Origin: Mediterraneibacter butyricigenes | GTDB taxonomy: Bacteria; Bacillota; Clostridia; Lachnospirales; Lachnospiraceae | Reading direction: 5' to 3' | Assembly: GCF_003574295.1 (NCBI RefSeq) | Contig: NZ_BHGK01000001.1 | Coordinates: 682,001 to 746,000 of the forward strand | Length of the DNA stretch: 64,000 nt | In this document: piece after piece, positions 7,430 to 16,551 of the stretch | Layout: each line of letters starts with the position of its first letter | How positions within the stretch are numbered: the stretch's first letter is position 1 | The notes under the pieces: model-generated | Seen by the model: only the letters and a program-made list of their open reading frames with translations | Databases searched by the model: none | What the model was told of the DNA's origin: nothing | Translations under genes and position numbers: made by a program

Positions 7430-9268
7430 TTACGCTGTTTTACTGAACTGTGACTTGTAAAGTTCCGCATAGAATCCACCTTTTGCAAGCAATTCTTCGT
7501 GGTTTCCCTGCTCGATAATATCACCGTCTTTCATAACCAGAATGCAATCTGCATCCCGGATCGTAGAAAGACGATGTGCAATGATAAAACTGGTTCTTCC
7601 CTTCATCAACGCATCCATTGCTTTCTGGATCTGCACTTCCGTTCTGGTATCTACCGAACTGGTGGCTTCGTCCAGAATCAGAATCTTCGGATCTGCCAGA
7701 ATGGCTCTTGCAATGGTCAGAAGCTGTTTCTGTCCCTGGGAGACATTACTTGCCTCTTCATTTAATTCCATCTGATAACCGCCCGGCAGAGTTTGAACAA
7801 ACCGGTGAACTCTGGCTGCTTTTGCTGCCTCGATTACTTCTTCGTCCGTCGCATTTAAATTACCATACCGGATATTTTCCATAATCGTTCCATGGAACAG
7901 CCAGGTATCCTGTAACACCATTCCAAACATCTGTCGCAAATCTGCCCGGTTGAAATCCCGGATGTCATGGCCATCCACCAGAATGGCTCCTTTGTTGACA
8001 TCATAGAACCGCATCAGTAATTTTACCATAGTGGTCTTTCCAGCACCTGTCGGTCCTACGATTGCAATTTTCTGTCCCTCTTTTACCTTTGCAGAGAAAT
8101 CGTGGATAATAATCCGGTCTGAGTTATATCCAAACTGCACATGATCAAATTCCACATTTCCCTCCAGCCCCTCCGGTGATACCGGATGTTCCACGGTCTG
8201 TACTTCTTCCTCTTCCTCCAGAAATTCAAAGACACGCTCGGAAGCCGCTGCCGTTGACTGGAGCATATTTGCCACCTGAGCCACCTGCTGGATCGGCTGG
8301 GTAAAGTTCCGTACATACTGAATAAAGGACTGGATATCTCCAACTTCAATCTTTCCCTGGATTGCCAGATAACCTCCGAGAATCGCCACACCTACATACC
8401 CATGATTTCCCACGAACTGCATGATTGGCATCATCAGTCCGGACAGGAACTGCGATTTCCATGCCGAATGATAGAGCTTCTGGTTTGTCTCTTCAAAGGT
8501 CGCAATGGTTTCCTCTTCTTTATTAAATGCTTTCACAATATTGTGACCGGAATAAATCTCTTCCACCTGACCATTGACCTGTCCCAGGAAGTTCTGCTGA
8601 TCTCGGAAATATCCCTGAGAGTGTTTCATGATCAATGAGATAAATAAAACCGAAATCGGAAGAATCAATATTGCAATCAGAGTCATCAGTGGGCTGATGG
8701 ACAACATCATAATCAAAACACCGATAATCGTAGTCACTGAGGTAATCATTTGCGTCGCACTGGTATTTAAACTTTGTCCCAATGTATCTACATCATTCGT
8801 GACACGGGAGAGCACATCTCCGAATGGTTTGGTATCAAAATAATTCATCGGCATCTTATTGATTTTCTCTGAAATATCTTTTCGAAGCCGATAGGTCGTC
8901 TTCTGTGAAATTCCTGTCATCAGATAGCCTTGAATCAAGGAGCACAGAGAACTTGCAAGATAAAGCCCCAATGCCGTCAGAAGGATGGTTCCGATTTTCT
9001 GAAAATCCATCCCATCTCCACCGGAAACTTTGCTGACCAAACCATTAAAAATCTCCGTCGTCGCTTTTCCCAAAATCTTCGGGCCTACAATATTAAAAAC
9101 GGTACCGCCCACTGCAAAGATCAGAACAAAAAATGCTTCCACTTTGTAGACACTCATGTATTTCAAAAGTTTCTGAATCGTTCCGCGGAAGTCTTTTGCT
9201 TTTTCTCCACCGCCCATACGATTCATTCTTCGACCACCCATCGGTCTTCCTACCGGTCTGTTACTCAT
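7430..9268 (-). CDS. ABC exporter half-transporter 2 (permease-ATPase)
   Basis: 612 residues: an N-terminal six-helix ABC membrane domain (~40-330) then an ATPase domain with Walker A GPTGAGKTT, Q-loop VLQDTWLF, signature NVSQGQKQLL and Walker B ILILDEATSSVD. The ATG at 9268 is preferred over an in-frame GTG at 9277 because AAGGAGG lies correctly before it. It overlaps the end of the partner gene by 8 bases. With the upstream half-transporter it should form a heterodimeric multidrug-type exporter. The N-terminal ~30 residues are Arg/Gly-rich (RPVGRPMGGRRMN). Confidence 0.92.
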   Translation of the reverse strand: MSNRPVGRPMGGRRMNRMGGGEKAKDFRGTIQKLLKYMSVYKVEAFFVLIFAVGGTVFNIVGPKILGKATTEIFNGLVSKVSGGDGMDFQKIGTILLTALGLYLASSLCSLIQGYLMTGISQKTTYRLRKDISEKINKMPMNYFDTKPFGDVLSRVTNDVDTLGQSLNTSATQMITSVTTIIGVLIMMLSISPLMTLIAILILPISVLFISLIMKHSQGYFRDQQNFLGQVNGQVEEIYSGHNIVKAFNKEEETIATFEETNQKLYHSAWKSQFLSGLMMPIMQFVGNHGYVGVAILGGYLAIQGKIEVGDIQSFIQYVRNFTQPIQQVAQVANMLQSTAAASERVFEFLEEEEEVQTVEHPVSPEGLEGNVEFDHVQFGYNSDRIIIHDFSAKVKEGQKIAIVGPTGAGKTTMVKLLMRFYDVNKGAILVDGHDIRDFNRADLRQMFGMVLQDTWLFHGTIMENIRYGNLNATDEEVIEAAKAARVHRFVQTLPGGYQMELNEEASNVSQGQKQLLTIARAILADPKILILDEATSSVDTRTEVQIQKAMDALMKGRTSFIIAHRLSTIRDADCILVMKDGDIIEQGNHEELLAKGGFYAELYKSQFSKTA

Positions 9269-11432
9269 TTGCGGCACCTCCTTTCAATTCTTCCTCCGAC
9301 AACTGCGAAGCAGCAATCTGCTGATATACTTCACAGCTCTTCAACAATTCCTCATGGGTTCCTGCTCCGGCAATCTTTCCGTCATCCAGGACCAAAATTT
9401 GATCCGCATGAAGAATGGTACTGATTCGCTGTGCCACAATCAGCACCGTTGCATTTTCCGTATGTTCTTTTAACGCCTGTCTGAGTACGGCATCTGTCTT
9501 GTAATCCAATGCAGAAAAACTGTCATCAAACAGGAATACCTGTGGATGTTTTGCAATTGCTCTTGCAATGGAAAGTCGCTGCTTCTGTCCACCGGACACA
9601 TTGGCACCTCCCTGAGCAATATGACTTTCATATCTGTGTTTCTTTGTCTCGATGAACTCTTCTGCCTGGGCAACCTGTGCCGCCTCGATCATCTCCTGCT
9701 CACTGCCGTTCGGATTTCCATACATAATATTGGAACCTATGGTTCCGGAAAAAAGGACTCCCTTCTGTGGAACATATCCCAATTCCTCTCTCAGATCTCT
9801 CCGGGAAATATCCCGGATATCTTTGCCACCTAACGTAATCTTACCCTCTGTCACATCGTAAAATCTCGGAATCAGATTCAGAAGTGTTGATTTTCCGCTT
9901 CCGGTACTTCCGATGATTGCCGTAGTTTTACCAGGCTCTGCCGTAAAACTGATATCGGAAAGCACCTCTTCTTCTGCCCCCGGATACCGGAAGGACACAT
10001 GATCAAATTTCAGGACTCCTTTTTCCGCATCCGTCAGTCTCTTTGGTTGTTCCGGATCATGGATCATCGTCTCACTGGTCAGAATTTCATCCACACGTTC
10101 TGCAGACACAGCTGCTCTTGGCAACATGATTGAGATCATACAGATCATTAAAAATCCCATGATAATCTGCATCGTATACTGGATAAATGCCATCATGTCG
10201 CCTACCTGCATCTGTCCGTCGCTGATTCCGTGAGAACCAGTCCAGACAATCAGGACAGAAACTCCATTCATAATTAACATCATCACCGGCATCATAAAGG
10301 TCATCGCACGGTTTACAAACAGATTGGTCTTTGTCAGATTTCGATTGGCCTGATCAAACCGTTCTTCCTCATGCTTCTCCGTATCAAATGCACGAATTAC
10401 CGACAGACCGGTCAAAATCTCCCGAGTTACCAGATTCAATTTATCAACCAATGTCTGCATACTCTTGAATTTCGGCATCGCCACTGTAAAGAGTACCAGA
10501 ACCACCAGTCCGATCAAAATCACGGCCAATGCAATGATCCAGGACATAGAAACATTGGTCTGAAATACTTTATACACACCGCCAATTGCCAGGATCGGTG
10601 CATAGAGCACAATTCGAAGCAACATGACCATCAGCATCTGGATCTGCTGAATATCATTGGTACTTCTGGTAATCAGAGACGCTGTAGAGAAATGATCAAA
10701 CTCATTGTTGGAAAATCCAACCACTTTTCGGAACACTCTGCTTCTCAGATCCCGTCCAGCGCTGGCTCCGACTCTGGAAGCCAAAAGTCCAACCAGTATA
10801 CTGATACCCATGCCACAAAATGCAAGAGCCAGCATCTTAGCACCCGTAGTAAACAGATACTGAAGCTGGATATGAGCCATGTTCATTCCCAGATCCTGAT
10901 AAGCCCCTTTTACATAGCTAATCGCCGCCTGATCCAAAATCGTATCCGGAAGATCTCCAAACTTTTCTTCCATTTGTCCCATAGTTTGTTGCAGAATCTG
11001 TGGATTATGCTGTGCTGCCTCCATCATCTGCTGCACCTGCTCTGACATGGCAGAATCGGATTCCATTGCAGTACACGCCATCATCGGCATACTTAAGAGG
11101 TCTTTCAGATTGTTATATTTCTCATCATTCTTCTGAAGAGACTCCTTCAGAACATAAGCCTCTTTGTCATAAGTCGTCTCATCCTCTTCATAGGCATCCA
11201 GAACTTCCTGTTTTGAATCATCGTCCAGGAACATCAGCAGCTGCCCCATCTTTTCTTTTGAAATTGCTTTTGGAACACTCTCTTCGATTCCACCCTGCTG
11301 GATTCCCACATTGACAATGTCAGAGGTATATCCCGGAAGGGACAGATCGCAGTAAGCCTGCCCACAAAGCAGTAGCAAGATGAGAAGTACTGCCTTCCAG
11401 TACATTCCCATATACTTAAATAATCGTTTCAT
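9261..11432 (-). CDS. ABC exporter half-transporter 1 (permease-ATPase)
   Basis: 723 residues, larger than its partner because of a ~130-residue insertion between the first and second membrane helices (about residues 40-190, Met/Gln-rich, extracellular by topology). The ATPase domain has Walker A GSTGSGKST, signature NVSGGQKQR and a Walker B FLFDDSFSALD, in which the catalytic glutamate is replaced by Asp-Ser rather than Asp-Glu. That degenerate site is usual for one half of heterodimeric exporters such as BmrCD or LmrCD. Preceded by marR (27 bases) and overlapping its partner, so the three genes are one operon. Confidence 0.92.
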   Translation of the reverse strand: MKRLFKYMGMYWKAVLLILLLLCGQAYCDLSLPGYTSDIVNVGIQQGGIEESVPKAISKEKMGQLLMFLDDDSKQEVLDAYEEDETTYDKEAYVLKESLQKNDEKYNNLKDLLSMPMMACTAMESDSAMSEQVQQMMEAAQHNPQILQQTMGQMEEKFGDLPDTILDQAAISYVKGAYQDLGMNMAHIQLQYLFTTGAKMLALAFCGMGISILVGLLASRVGASAGRDLRSRVFRKVVGFSNNEFDHFSTASLITRSTNDIQQIQMLMVMLLRIVLYAPILAIGGVYKVFQTNVSMSWIIALAVILIGLVVLVLFTVAMPKFKSMQTLVDKLNLVTREILTGLSVIRAFDTEKHEEERFDQANRNLTKTNLFVNRAMTFMMPVMMLIMNGVSVLIVWTGSHGISDGQMQVGDMMAFIQYTMQIIMGFLMICMISIMLPRAAVSAERVDEILTSETMIHDPEQPKRLTDAEKGVLKFDHVSFRYPGAEEEVLSDISFTAEPGKTTAIIGSTGSGKSTLLNLIPRFYDVTEGKITLGGKDIRDISRRDLREELGYVPQKGVLFSGTIGSNIMYGNPNGSEQEMIEAAQVAQAEEFIETKKHRYESHIAQGGANVSGGQKQRLSIARAIAKHPQVFLFDDSFSALDYKTDAVLRQALKEHTENATVLIVAQRISTILHADQILVLDDGKIAGAGTHEELLKSCEVYQQIAASQLSEEELKGGAANE

Positions 11433-11459
11433 GCTGTCTTTCCTTTCTTTATGCTGTCT

Positions 11460-11936
11460 TTATTTCTCTCTGGATTCGAAAGTTTCCTTTCTGTCGTTAT
11501 CCTTGTTTTTCTCTACATTCCGAAGCATTCGAAGCAAGATTTTTCGAAGTTCTTCCTTCTCCTCTTTCGAAATTCCTTCAAACAATTCTGCCTCCATCTG
11601 ACGAAATGTCTGCTTGACCTGAGAAAGATATTTCTGACTTTTCTCCGTCAGATGTAGTCTCAACATCCGCTGATCTTTCTCATCCGGTTTCCGTAAAATA
11701 TATCCTTTCTGCTCCATCTTTTGAATCGCATTTGTCACAGACGGTGGTGTCTGACGCAGTACACGCGCCAGTTCCTTCTGAGACATGGAGCCGTCCCGAT
11801 CCAATATAAATAAGATTCCGGCCTGATGTGGTTTCAAATCCATATTCTGTAACCAACGTTTGCTCATCATCATCTCAGATCTCACAAGATATGACATCAA
11901 CGCAAATGCAGACATCTTTTCCATATTATAATCCAT
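11460..11936 (-). CDS. MarR-family transcriptional regulator
   Basis: 158 residues with the winged helix of the MarR family: LFILDRDGSMSQKELARVLRQTPPSV, then a beta-wing GYILRKPDEKDQRM with the conserved DxR. The first gene of an operon with two ABC exporter subunits. A 7+2+7 palindrome (TTAGTTA-AA-TAACTAA) lies between its promoter and start, so autorepression relieved by a transported drug or metabolite is likely, as in many marR-exporter operons. The ligand cannot be read from the sequence. Confidence 0.92.
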   Translation of the reverse strand: MDYNMEKMSAFALMSYLVRSEMMMSKRWLQNMDLKPHQAGILFILDRDGSMSQKELARVLRQTPPSVTNAIQKMEQKGYILRKPDEKDQRMLRLHLTEKSQKYLSQVKQTFRQMEAELFEGISKEEKEELRKILLRMLRNVEKNKDNDRKETFESREK

Positions 11937-11982
11937 GATTTCATTCCTTTCTTCACAAAATAATTTCTCATTCAGCTATTAT

Positions 11983-12032
11983 TTAGTTAAATAACTAACT
12001 AATATTCTAGGTATGTTACGCTGAAAAGTCAA
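11983..12032 (-). promoter_or_regulatory. marR promoter and palindromic operator
   Basis: On the minus strand TTGACT (12032-12027), 17-base spacer and TAGAAT (12009-12004). The palindrome TTAGTTA-AA-TAACTAA lies at 11983-11998, spanning the likely transcription start, a good position for a MarR repressor. Confidence 0.75.
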
Positions 12033-12111
12033 CTCTTTTTTACAACTTCACATTTTTTACACAATCACAGGAAATGGTTTCAGGTGCCTTCTCCCGAATG
12101 ATATGCGGTCA

Positions 12112-12140
12112 TCAAAATCTTACACAAGCTTAGATTTTGG
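12112..12140 (-). repeat. Dispersed hairpin repeat, copy B
   Basis: 8-bp inverted repeat CAAAATCT / AGATTTTG with an 11-base loop carrying CAAGCT. It lies directly after the terminator of the aroK-like gene, the same placement as copy A at 2715-2743. The rest of 11937-12241 holds only the marR promoter/operator and that terminator. Confidence 0.65.
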
Positions 12141-12155
12141 CGCATCGCTAAACCC

Positions 12156-12187
12156 AAAAAAAGAATCTGTCTCACATTGACAGATTC
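12156..12187 (-). terminator. Rho-independent terminator after the shikimate kinase gene
   Basis: Perfect 9-bp stem GAATCTGTC/GACAGATTC, 7-base loop, followed by seven T on the minus strand. Confidence 0.9.
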
Positions 12188-12241
12188 CCTCACTTCTTTC
12201 ATTTCTGCTTTTCCAAATCATGATAGAAAAGATTTCCTGCT

Positions 12242-13033
12242 TTACACAGTCTTTTCATCCATCTCGCTTAACTTCTGGATGATTTCCTCACAGATCGTAT
12301 TGATGTCCTTCTTGTCAGTATGGACTACGATGTCTGCTGCGGCTTCATATTTCTCTCTTCTGGATTCCATCAAGTTATCGATGAATTCCACGTTTTTATT
12401 TCCATTGAGAAGCGGACGGTCTTCACTATCCTTTACACGCTCCAAAATGGTCTCCGGATGAGCGGTCAGAAGAACAACTCTTCCGTTTTTCTTCATTTCC
12501 TTTACATTTTCAGCCCGAAGTGCAGCACCACCACCGCAGGAAACAATGGTATTCTTGCGTTCCTGCATTTCAATCAGGAGCTTTGTCTCCAGATTTCGGA
12601 AATACTCTTCTCCATAAGTATCAAAAATATCCGGGATACTCATTTCTTCCCTTGCCACGATCTCCTGATCCATTTCTACCACATCCATTGCAAACATGGC
12701 ACTCAAATATTCGGATACCGTAGATTTTCCGGCTCCCATAAACCCGATCAGAACAATATTGTAAGAAAACAGCTTTCTGGACTGGATTCGTTTACTGTTC
12801 AGCAGGATGCTCTTATACACATCATAAATCTCATCTTTATATGTATTGTGTCCCAACTTGTCTTCAAAGCGACGTTTCTGCTTCTCTTCCTGCTTCGGCT
12901 GAAGGATCGGCATCCCATATTCTTCTTTATATGCCATGATTTTCTCAACGATCGCATAACGTTCTGCCAGTGCATCCATCAACTTTTCATCGCACATTGC
13001 CAGTTGTTCTCTGTACAATTCTAAATCATTCAT
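12242..13033 (-). CDS. aroK: Chorismate mutase-shikimate kinase fusion
   Basis: 263 residues. Residues 1-85 look like an AroQ-type chorismate mutase: R8, R25 and K36 sit where the E. coli family has its substrate-binding Arg/Arg/Lys. From residue 92 on is shikimate kinase: Walker A GFMGAGKST, the DQEI motif (shikimate-binding Asp in MDQEIVARE), the ETKLL region, SCGGGAALR, and the lid arginine in EDRPLL. It would phosphorylate shikimate and convert chorismate to prephenate, two non-consecutive steps of aromatic amino acid synthesis. It stands alone in its own unit with a strong terminator. The kinase is certain by motif; mutase activity is inferred. Confidence 0.88.
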   Translation of the reverse strand: MNDLELYREQLAMCDEKLMDALAERYAIVEKIMAYKEEYGMPILQPKQEEKQKRRFEDKLGHNTYKDEIYDVYKSILLNSKRIQSRKLFSYNIVLIGFMGAGKSTVSEYLSAMFAMDVVEMDQEIVAREEMSIPDIFDTYGEEYFRNLETKLLIEMQERKNTIVSCGGGAALRAENVKEMKKNGRVVLLTAHPETILERVKDSEDRPLLNGNKNVEFIDNLMESRREKYEAAADIVVHTDKKDINTICEEIIQKLSEMDEKTV

Positions 13034-13132
13034 CTATCTTCTTCTCTCTTTCGGTACTACTTTGGATCTCCCTGGATCCTACTTTTTCTCCCCAATTATA
13101 CAGGGGAGTCTTCCATAAGTAAAGCCTATGTA

Positions 13133-13735
13133 TTAATCCAGGACCGCTTTGATCGCATTCAACAGTTCATCGTAAGTCTCATAAGCCGGAAGTTCCGGAT
13201 ATTCCGCTTTGATTGCATCTGTACTTCTGAACAGGAAACCAGCCTTGCTTGCCTTAATCATCCCCAGATCATTGTGGCTGTCACCGCTTGCAATGGTCTC
13301 ATAACCGATGGACTGCAGTGCCTTAACCGTTGTATATTTTGATTTTTCGCAACGCATCTTGAAGTCCAGAATCTCTCCGTCCTCTGCTACTACCAGAGAG
13401 TTACAGAAAATCGTCGGATATCCCAGTTTCTTCATCAGAGGTCCTGCGAACTGTGAAAATGTATCACTTAAGATGATGACCTGAGTCAGTTCCCGCAACT
13501 GGTCTAAGAATTCCTTTGCTCCCGGGAACGGATCGATCTTTGAAATTGTCTCCTGAATTTCTTTCAGTCCCAGACCGTGTTCTTTCAGGATTTCGATTCG
13601 ATATTTCATCAGTTTATCATAATCCGGCTCATCTCTTGTCGTGCGCTTCAGCTCCGGAATCCCCGTCTCCTCTGCAAATGCGATCCAAATCTCCGGTACC
13701 AGTACCCCTTCCATATCCAAACATACAATTTCCAT
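13133..13735 (-). CDS. thrH: ThrH-like phosphoserine phosphatase/homoserine phosphotransferase
   Basis: 200-residue HAD phosphatase. Motif I is DMEGVLVPEIW (nucleophile Asp7, with Glu in place of the usual second Asp), motif II is ILSDTFSQF, and motif IV is ASGDSHNDLGM. The DxEGVLVPE start is characteristic of ThrH, which dephosphorylates phosphoserine and can transfer the phosphate to homoserine. That would link serine and threonine synthesis. The start has a strong AAGGAG site. Monocistronic; the 286 bases between it and the next gene at 14022 show no gene that I can support. Confidence 0.82.
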   Translation of the reverse strand: MEIVCLDMEGVLVPEIWIAFAEETGIPELKRTTRDEPDYDKLMKYRIEILKEHGLGLKEIQETISKIDPFPGAKEFLDQLRELTQVIILSDTFSQFAGPLMKKLGYPTIFCNSLVVAEDGEILDFKMRCEKSKYTTVKALQSIGYETIASGDSHNDLGMIKASKAGFLFRSTDAIKAEYPELPAYETYDELLNAIKAVLD

Positions 13736-14021
13736 AACTTTTCTCCTTTTTCTGAACCTGTTTTCTTCCTTTTAAAGATTAAATTATACCTTCTTGCTGC
13801 GAAATGTGATTTTCTGCAGATCTGCACTCCGTTTCAATCGATGCATATTCTCTGTCTTTCAGACAATGTGCACTCTGTCGGAGGCCAAAGCCATATCATA
13901 GGAGTAAGTGAATCCCCACTGACATAAAAACTTTCTTTATTATACCCGAAAATATCTCTTCGCGCTACTGCATTTCCACTTTCTAAGAAATTTCCAAGTG
14001 TAGCAGTATATAAGGCTTCAT

Positions 14022-14615
14022 CTATCCCTCATATTCAAAAATATAAGACTGATAGCCGTTAATAATAATTGTATCCTTATATTTAGCAACTCTTGAATTT
14101 CTTCCGTAATTTAAATGTACATGTCCATGAAGATGGTATTTTGGTGAATATTTTTCCAAAAGCTCCTTAAACACTTCAAATCCCTGATGTGCCGTTGTTT
14201 CTTCATCATTAATTCCTCTGGTCGGTGCATGGGTCAGCAAAATATCAAATCCTTTTTTTTGTTTCATTTTCAACCACATTTTCTGCACTCGGTGTTTCAT
14301 TTCTTTTTGGGTATATTGATGGGCTCCGCCGCTGTACCAGCAAGATCCTCCAAGTCCCAGAATCCGTATCCCTTTGTATTCATAAATTTGATTTTCAATA
14401 CAAATACAGCCTTCCGGTTTCTTTCTTTCATATATCCCATCATGATTCCCATGGATATATAATAACGGACAATGAGCCATCGTCACTAAAAAGGTAAGAT
14501 ACTCTGGTTTCAAATCTCCACAAGACAGGATCAGTTCAATATCTCTTAATTTATCCGGCGTGTAATAATCCCAGAGGCTTCTGGATTCTTCATCTGCTAT
14601 TACAAGTATTTTCAT
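14022..14615 (-). CDS. Metallophosphoesterase family protein
   Basis: 197 residues with most of the calcineurin-like metal-binding motifs: GDLKPEYL (GD), HGNHDG (GNHD), a middle GLGGS, LLTHAP (H) and HGHVHLNYG (GHxH). The first motif, normally DxH near the N-terminus, reads ADEES here, so the histidine is missing, as in some divergent subfamilies. Third gene of the operon glgP, BMP-like protein, phosphoesterase, with 8-base gaps and no clear ribosome binding site, so it is probably coupled. The substrate is unknown; a phosphodiester or phosphorylated small molecule linked to glycogen use is only a guess. Confidence 0.75.
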   Translation of the reverse strand: MKILVIADEESRSLWDYYTPDKLRDIELILSCGDLKPEYLTFLVTMAHCPLLYIHGNHDGIYERKKPEGCICIENQIYEYKGIRILGLGGSCWYSGGAHQYTQKEMKHRVQKMWLKMKQKKGFDILLTHAPTRGINDEETTAHQGFEVFKELLEKYSPKYHLHGHVHLNYGRNSRVAKYKDTIIINGYQSYIFEYEG

Positions 14616-14623
14616 ATGCTTTT

Positions 14624-16543
14624 CTATAACCCCTGTAATTTCAGAAGTTCTCTCGCTCCTTCCTCTAATTCTGACTGTTCCGGGATACGCCCTATCACAT
14701 TCTCATAGAGCCAGTCCATCGTAACTAACTCCTCTACCTCCAATGTTTCTCCGTCAATTCCATGGATTTTTCCATTCTGATCACGCATTTTCCCTTCAAA
14801 CGGATGAAAGCTCCCTTCTGCAATAAACTGGGCGAAACTTTCTGCCATACGTTTTACTCCGCCCGGAACCCTTTCTGAACAGATTAGTTCTACAACTCCT
14901 GCGGATAATCCCCACCAGTAGTTTAATGTTTTCTTGTCACCGTATGCCATTGGTTTCCAGGAGCCATCCAGAATATACTGCATGATCCGTTCATAAAATT
15001 TCCCCCAGTTTATAATGCTGGTCGCAATCCTTGTGATTTCTCCATTTTCCTGAAAATATAATCCGTATGGACTTTCTGTTCCTTTTTTACTGATCATTTC
15101 TTTTGCTGAAATAATCCTCAATTTTTTCTTCTCTTCTTCAGATTTGGAATTTTTCACCCCTGTCCAGATTAATTTTACCCGCGCTCCCGGCTGCATCATC
15201 TGAACACCAATCGAAAATGCATTGATATTTGCAATTGTTCCATACATTGGATAATCTTCTTCATATCCGATCACACCCTCTCTGTCTGCCGCTGCTCCCG
15301 CTATAAGGCCCAGCAGAAATTTCATTTCATAATTTCTTGTCAGATACGTTCTTACGGATTTATACGGAAAATTCAGAGAGCAATTAAAAATGTAAATCTC
15401 CGGATGTTTTAAAGCTGTCTGCACAGATGCCTGCATCAACGTTGCGGTCGTAGTAAAAATCACTGCATTTCCATCTTCGATAGCTGTCTCAAGAACTTCA
15501 CTTCTTGGTGTCTGGGGTTGGATATTTTCATATACACTGGTAATTACCCTTCCGGAAAACGAATCCTCCAACTGTTGTCTTCCAAGCTCATGTGCATAAT
15601 TCCATTCACTGGAATTGGTACTCCCTTCATAAATAAAGGCAACTTTAATCATTCTCTTCGGTGATGCCAGAAGTCTGGTCAAAATCGGAGTTTTTTCTGT
15701 CTCCGGCTCCATCACACGCTCCACCTCTGCTTCCAGGGCTTCCGGTTCTATCTCTTCGCGGATTATTTCCAGTTTCTCACAGATTTCCACAGAAGTTTTT
15801 TCTTTCAATTCCTCATATGGAAAAATTTCAAGGCAACGCAAAAAAGCAGTCCCTATATGTTCCGGTATAAAATCTCCGGTCATAGATTCATACATGATTC
15901 CGAAATGGTAGAAAACGCTTGATAGTCTCCGAATTTCTTCTTCATTCCATTTACTGTTCCAGTCTTTTCCTATTGCCTGCAACAGACTCTCATAATTTCC
16001 CGGCTCTGGGAATATAATCATATTCAGACCGGTTCTTTTATAAAATTCCACAAATTCATAATATACTACATTTTCTTTTTTACTGTCATGCACCGGAAGT
16101 ATTCTTGTAACATTTGCAAGTATTGTCGGCATTTTTAAATATTTCATAATACTGACTCTTTTATTTCCTTCCTGCACGTAAAATCTGTTTCTGTATTCAT
16201 ATACAGTCACCGGGTCTCTCAATCCTTCTTCCATCTGAGATTGAAAAAGGGACAACCACTTTGTCGCAAATTCCGATGTTTCATCTAAAAGAGGAAGGAA
16301 ATCCGGACTAAATGCAATGCTTCTTCCCGTTTCTTTGGTTCCGATCACCAATGATAATGGAATCTCCATCATTCCCAGATACTGATTTCCGGCAGTCTCC
16401 TGTTTCTCCAAAATGGTATCCAGTACTTTCAGGTATGGTGATTCTCCCTTGGTACTCGCCCGTCTGGACTGACGCTGTGCAAGCTTTCTTGCTTTTTTAT
16501 AATCATCCAATGACATTTCCTCAACCCCTTTCTGATCTTCCAT
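14624..16543 (-). CDS. Cytosolic BMP-family binding protein with ParB-like N-domain
   Basis: 639 residues in two parts. Residues ~40-150 carry a ParB/sulfiredoxin-like element (dispensing a YVQEGNKRVSIMKYL motif near residue 122), followed by a helical linker. From ~residue 290 begins a BMP/PnrA-like periplasmic-binding fold (IKVAFIYEGSTNSSEWNYAHE, YPMYGTIANINAFSIGVQMM, WWGLSAGVVEL). BMP proteins are normally lipoproteins that bind nucleosides, but this one has no signal peptide or lipobox, so it should be cytosolic. It lies 8 bases after glgP and 8 before a phosphoesterase. A ligand sensor linked to glycogen breakdown is one reading; the function is unknown. Confidence 0.6.
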   Translation of the reverse strand: MEDQKGVEEMSLDDYKKARKLAQRQSRRASTKGESPYLKVLDTILEKQETAGNQYLGMMEIPLSLVIGTKETGRSIAFSPDFLPLLDETSEFATKWLSLFQSQMEEGLRDPVTVYEYRNRFYVQEGNKRVSIMKYLKMPTILANVTRILPVHDSKKENVVYYEFVEFYKRTGLNMIIFPEPGNYESLLQAIGKDWNSKWNEEEIRRLSSVFYHFGIMYESMTGDFIPEHIGTAFLRCLEIFPYEELKEKTSVEICEKLEIIREEIEPEALEAEVERVMEPETEKTPILTRLLASPKRMIKVAFIYEGSTNSSEWNYAHELGRQQLEDSFSGRVITSVYENIQPQTPRSEVLETAIEDGNAVIFTTTATLMQASVQTALKHPEIYIFNCSLNFPYKSVRTYLTRNYEMKFLLGLIAGAAADREGVIGYEEDYPMYGTIANINAFSIGVQMMQPGARVKLIWTGVKNSKSEEEKKKLRIISAKEMISKKGTESPYGLYFQENGEITRIATSIINWGKFYERIMQYILDGSWKPMAYGDKKTLNYWWGLSAGVVELICSERVPGGVKRMAESFAQFIAEGSFHPFEGKMRDQNGKIHGIDGETLEVEELVTMDWLYENVIGRIPEQSELEEGARELLKLQGL

Positions 16544-16551
16544 ATCCTTTT

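Noticed and set aside
10371-11045. 224-codon plus-strand frame inside the ABC exporter gene
   Set aside because: Antisense shadow of an unambiguous ABC transporter; His/Gln-rich composition typical of such shadows.
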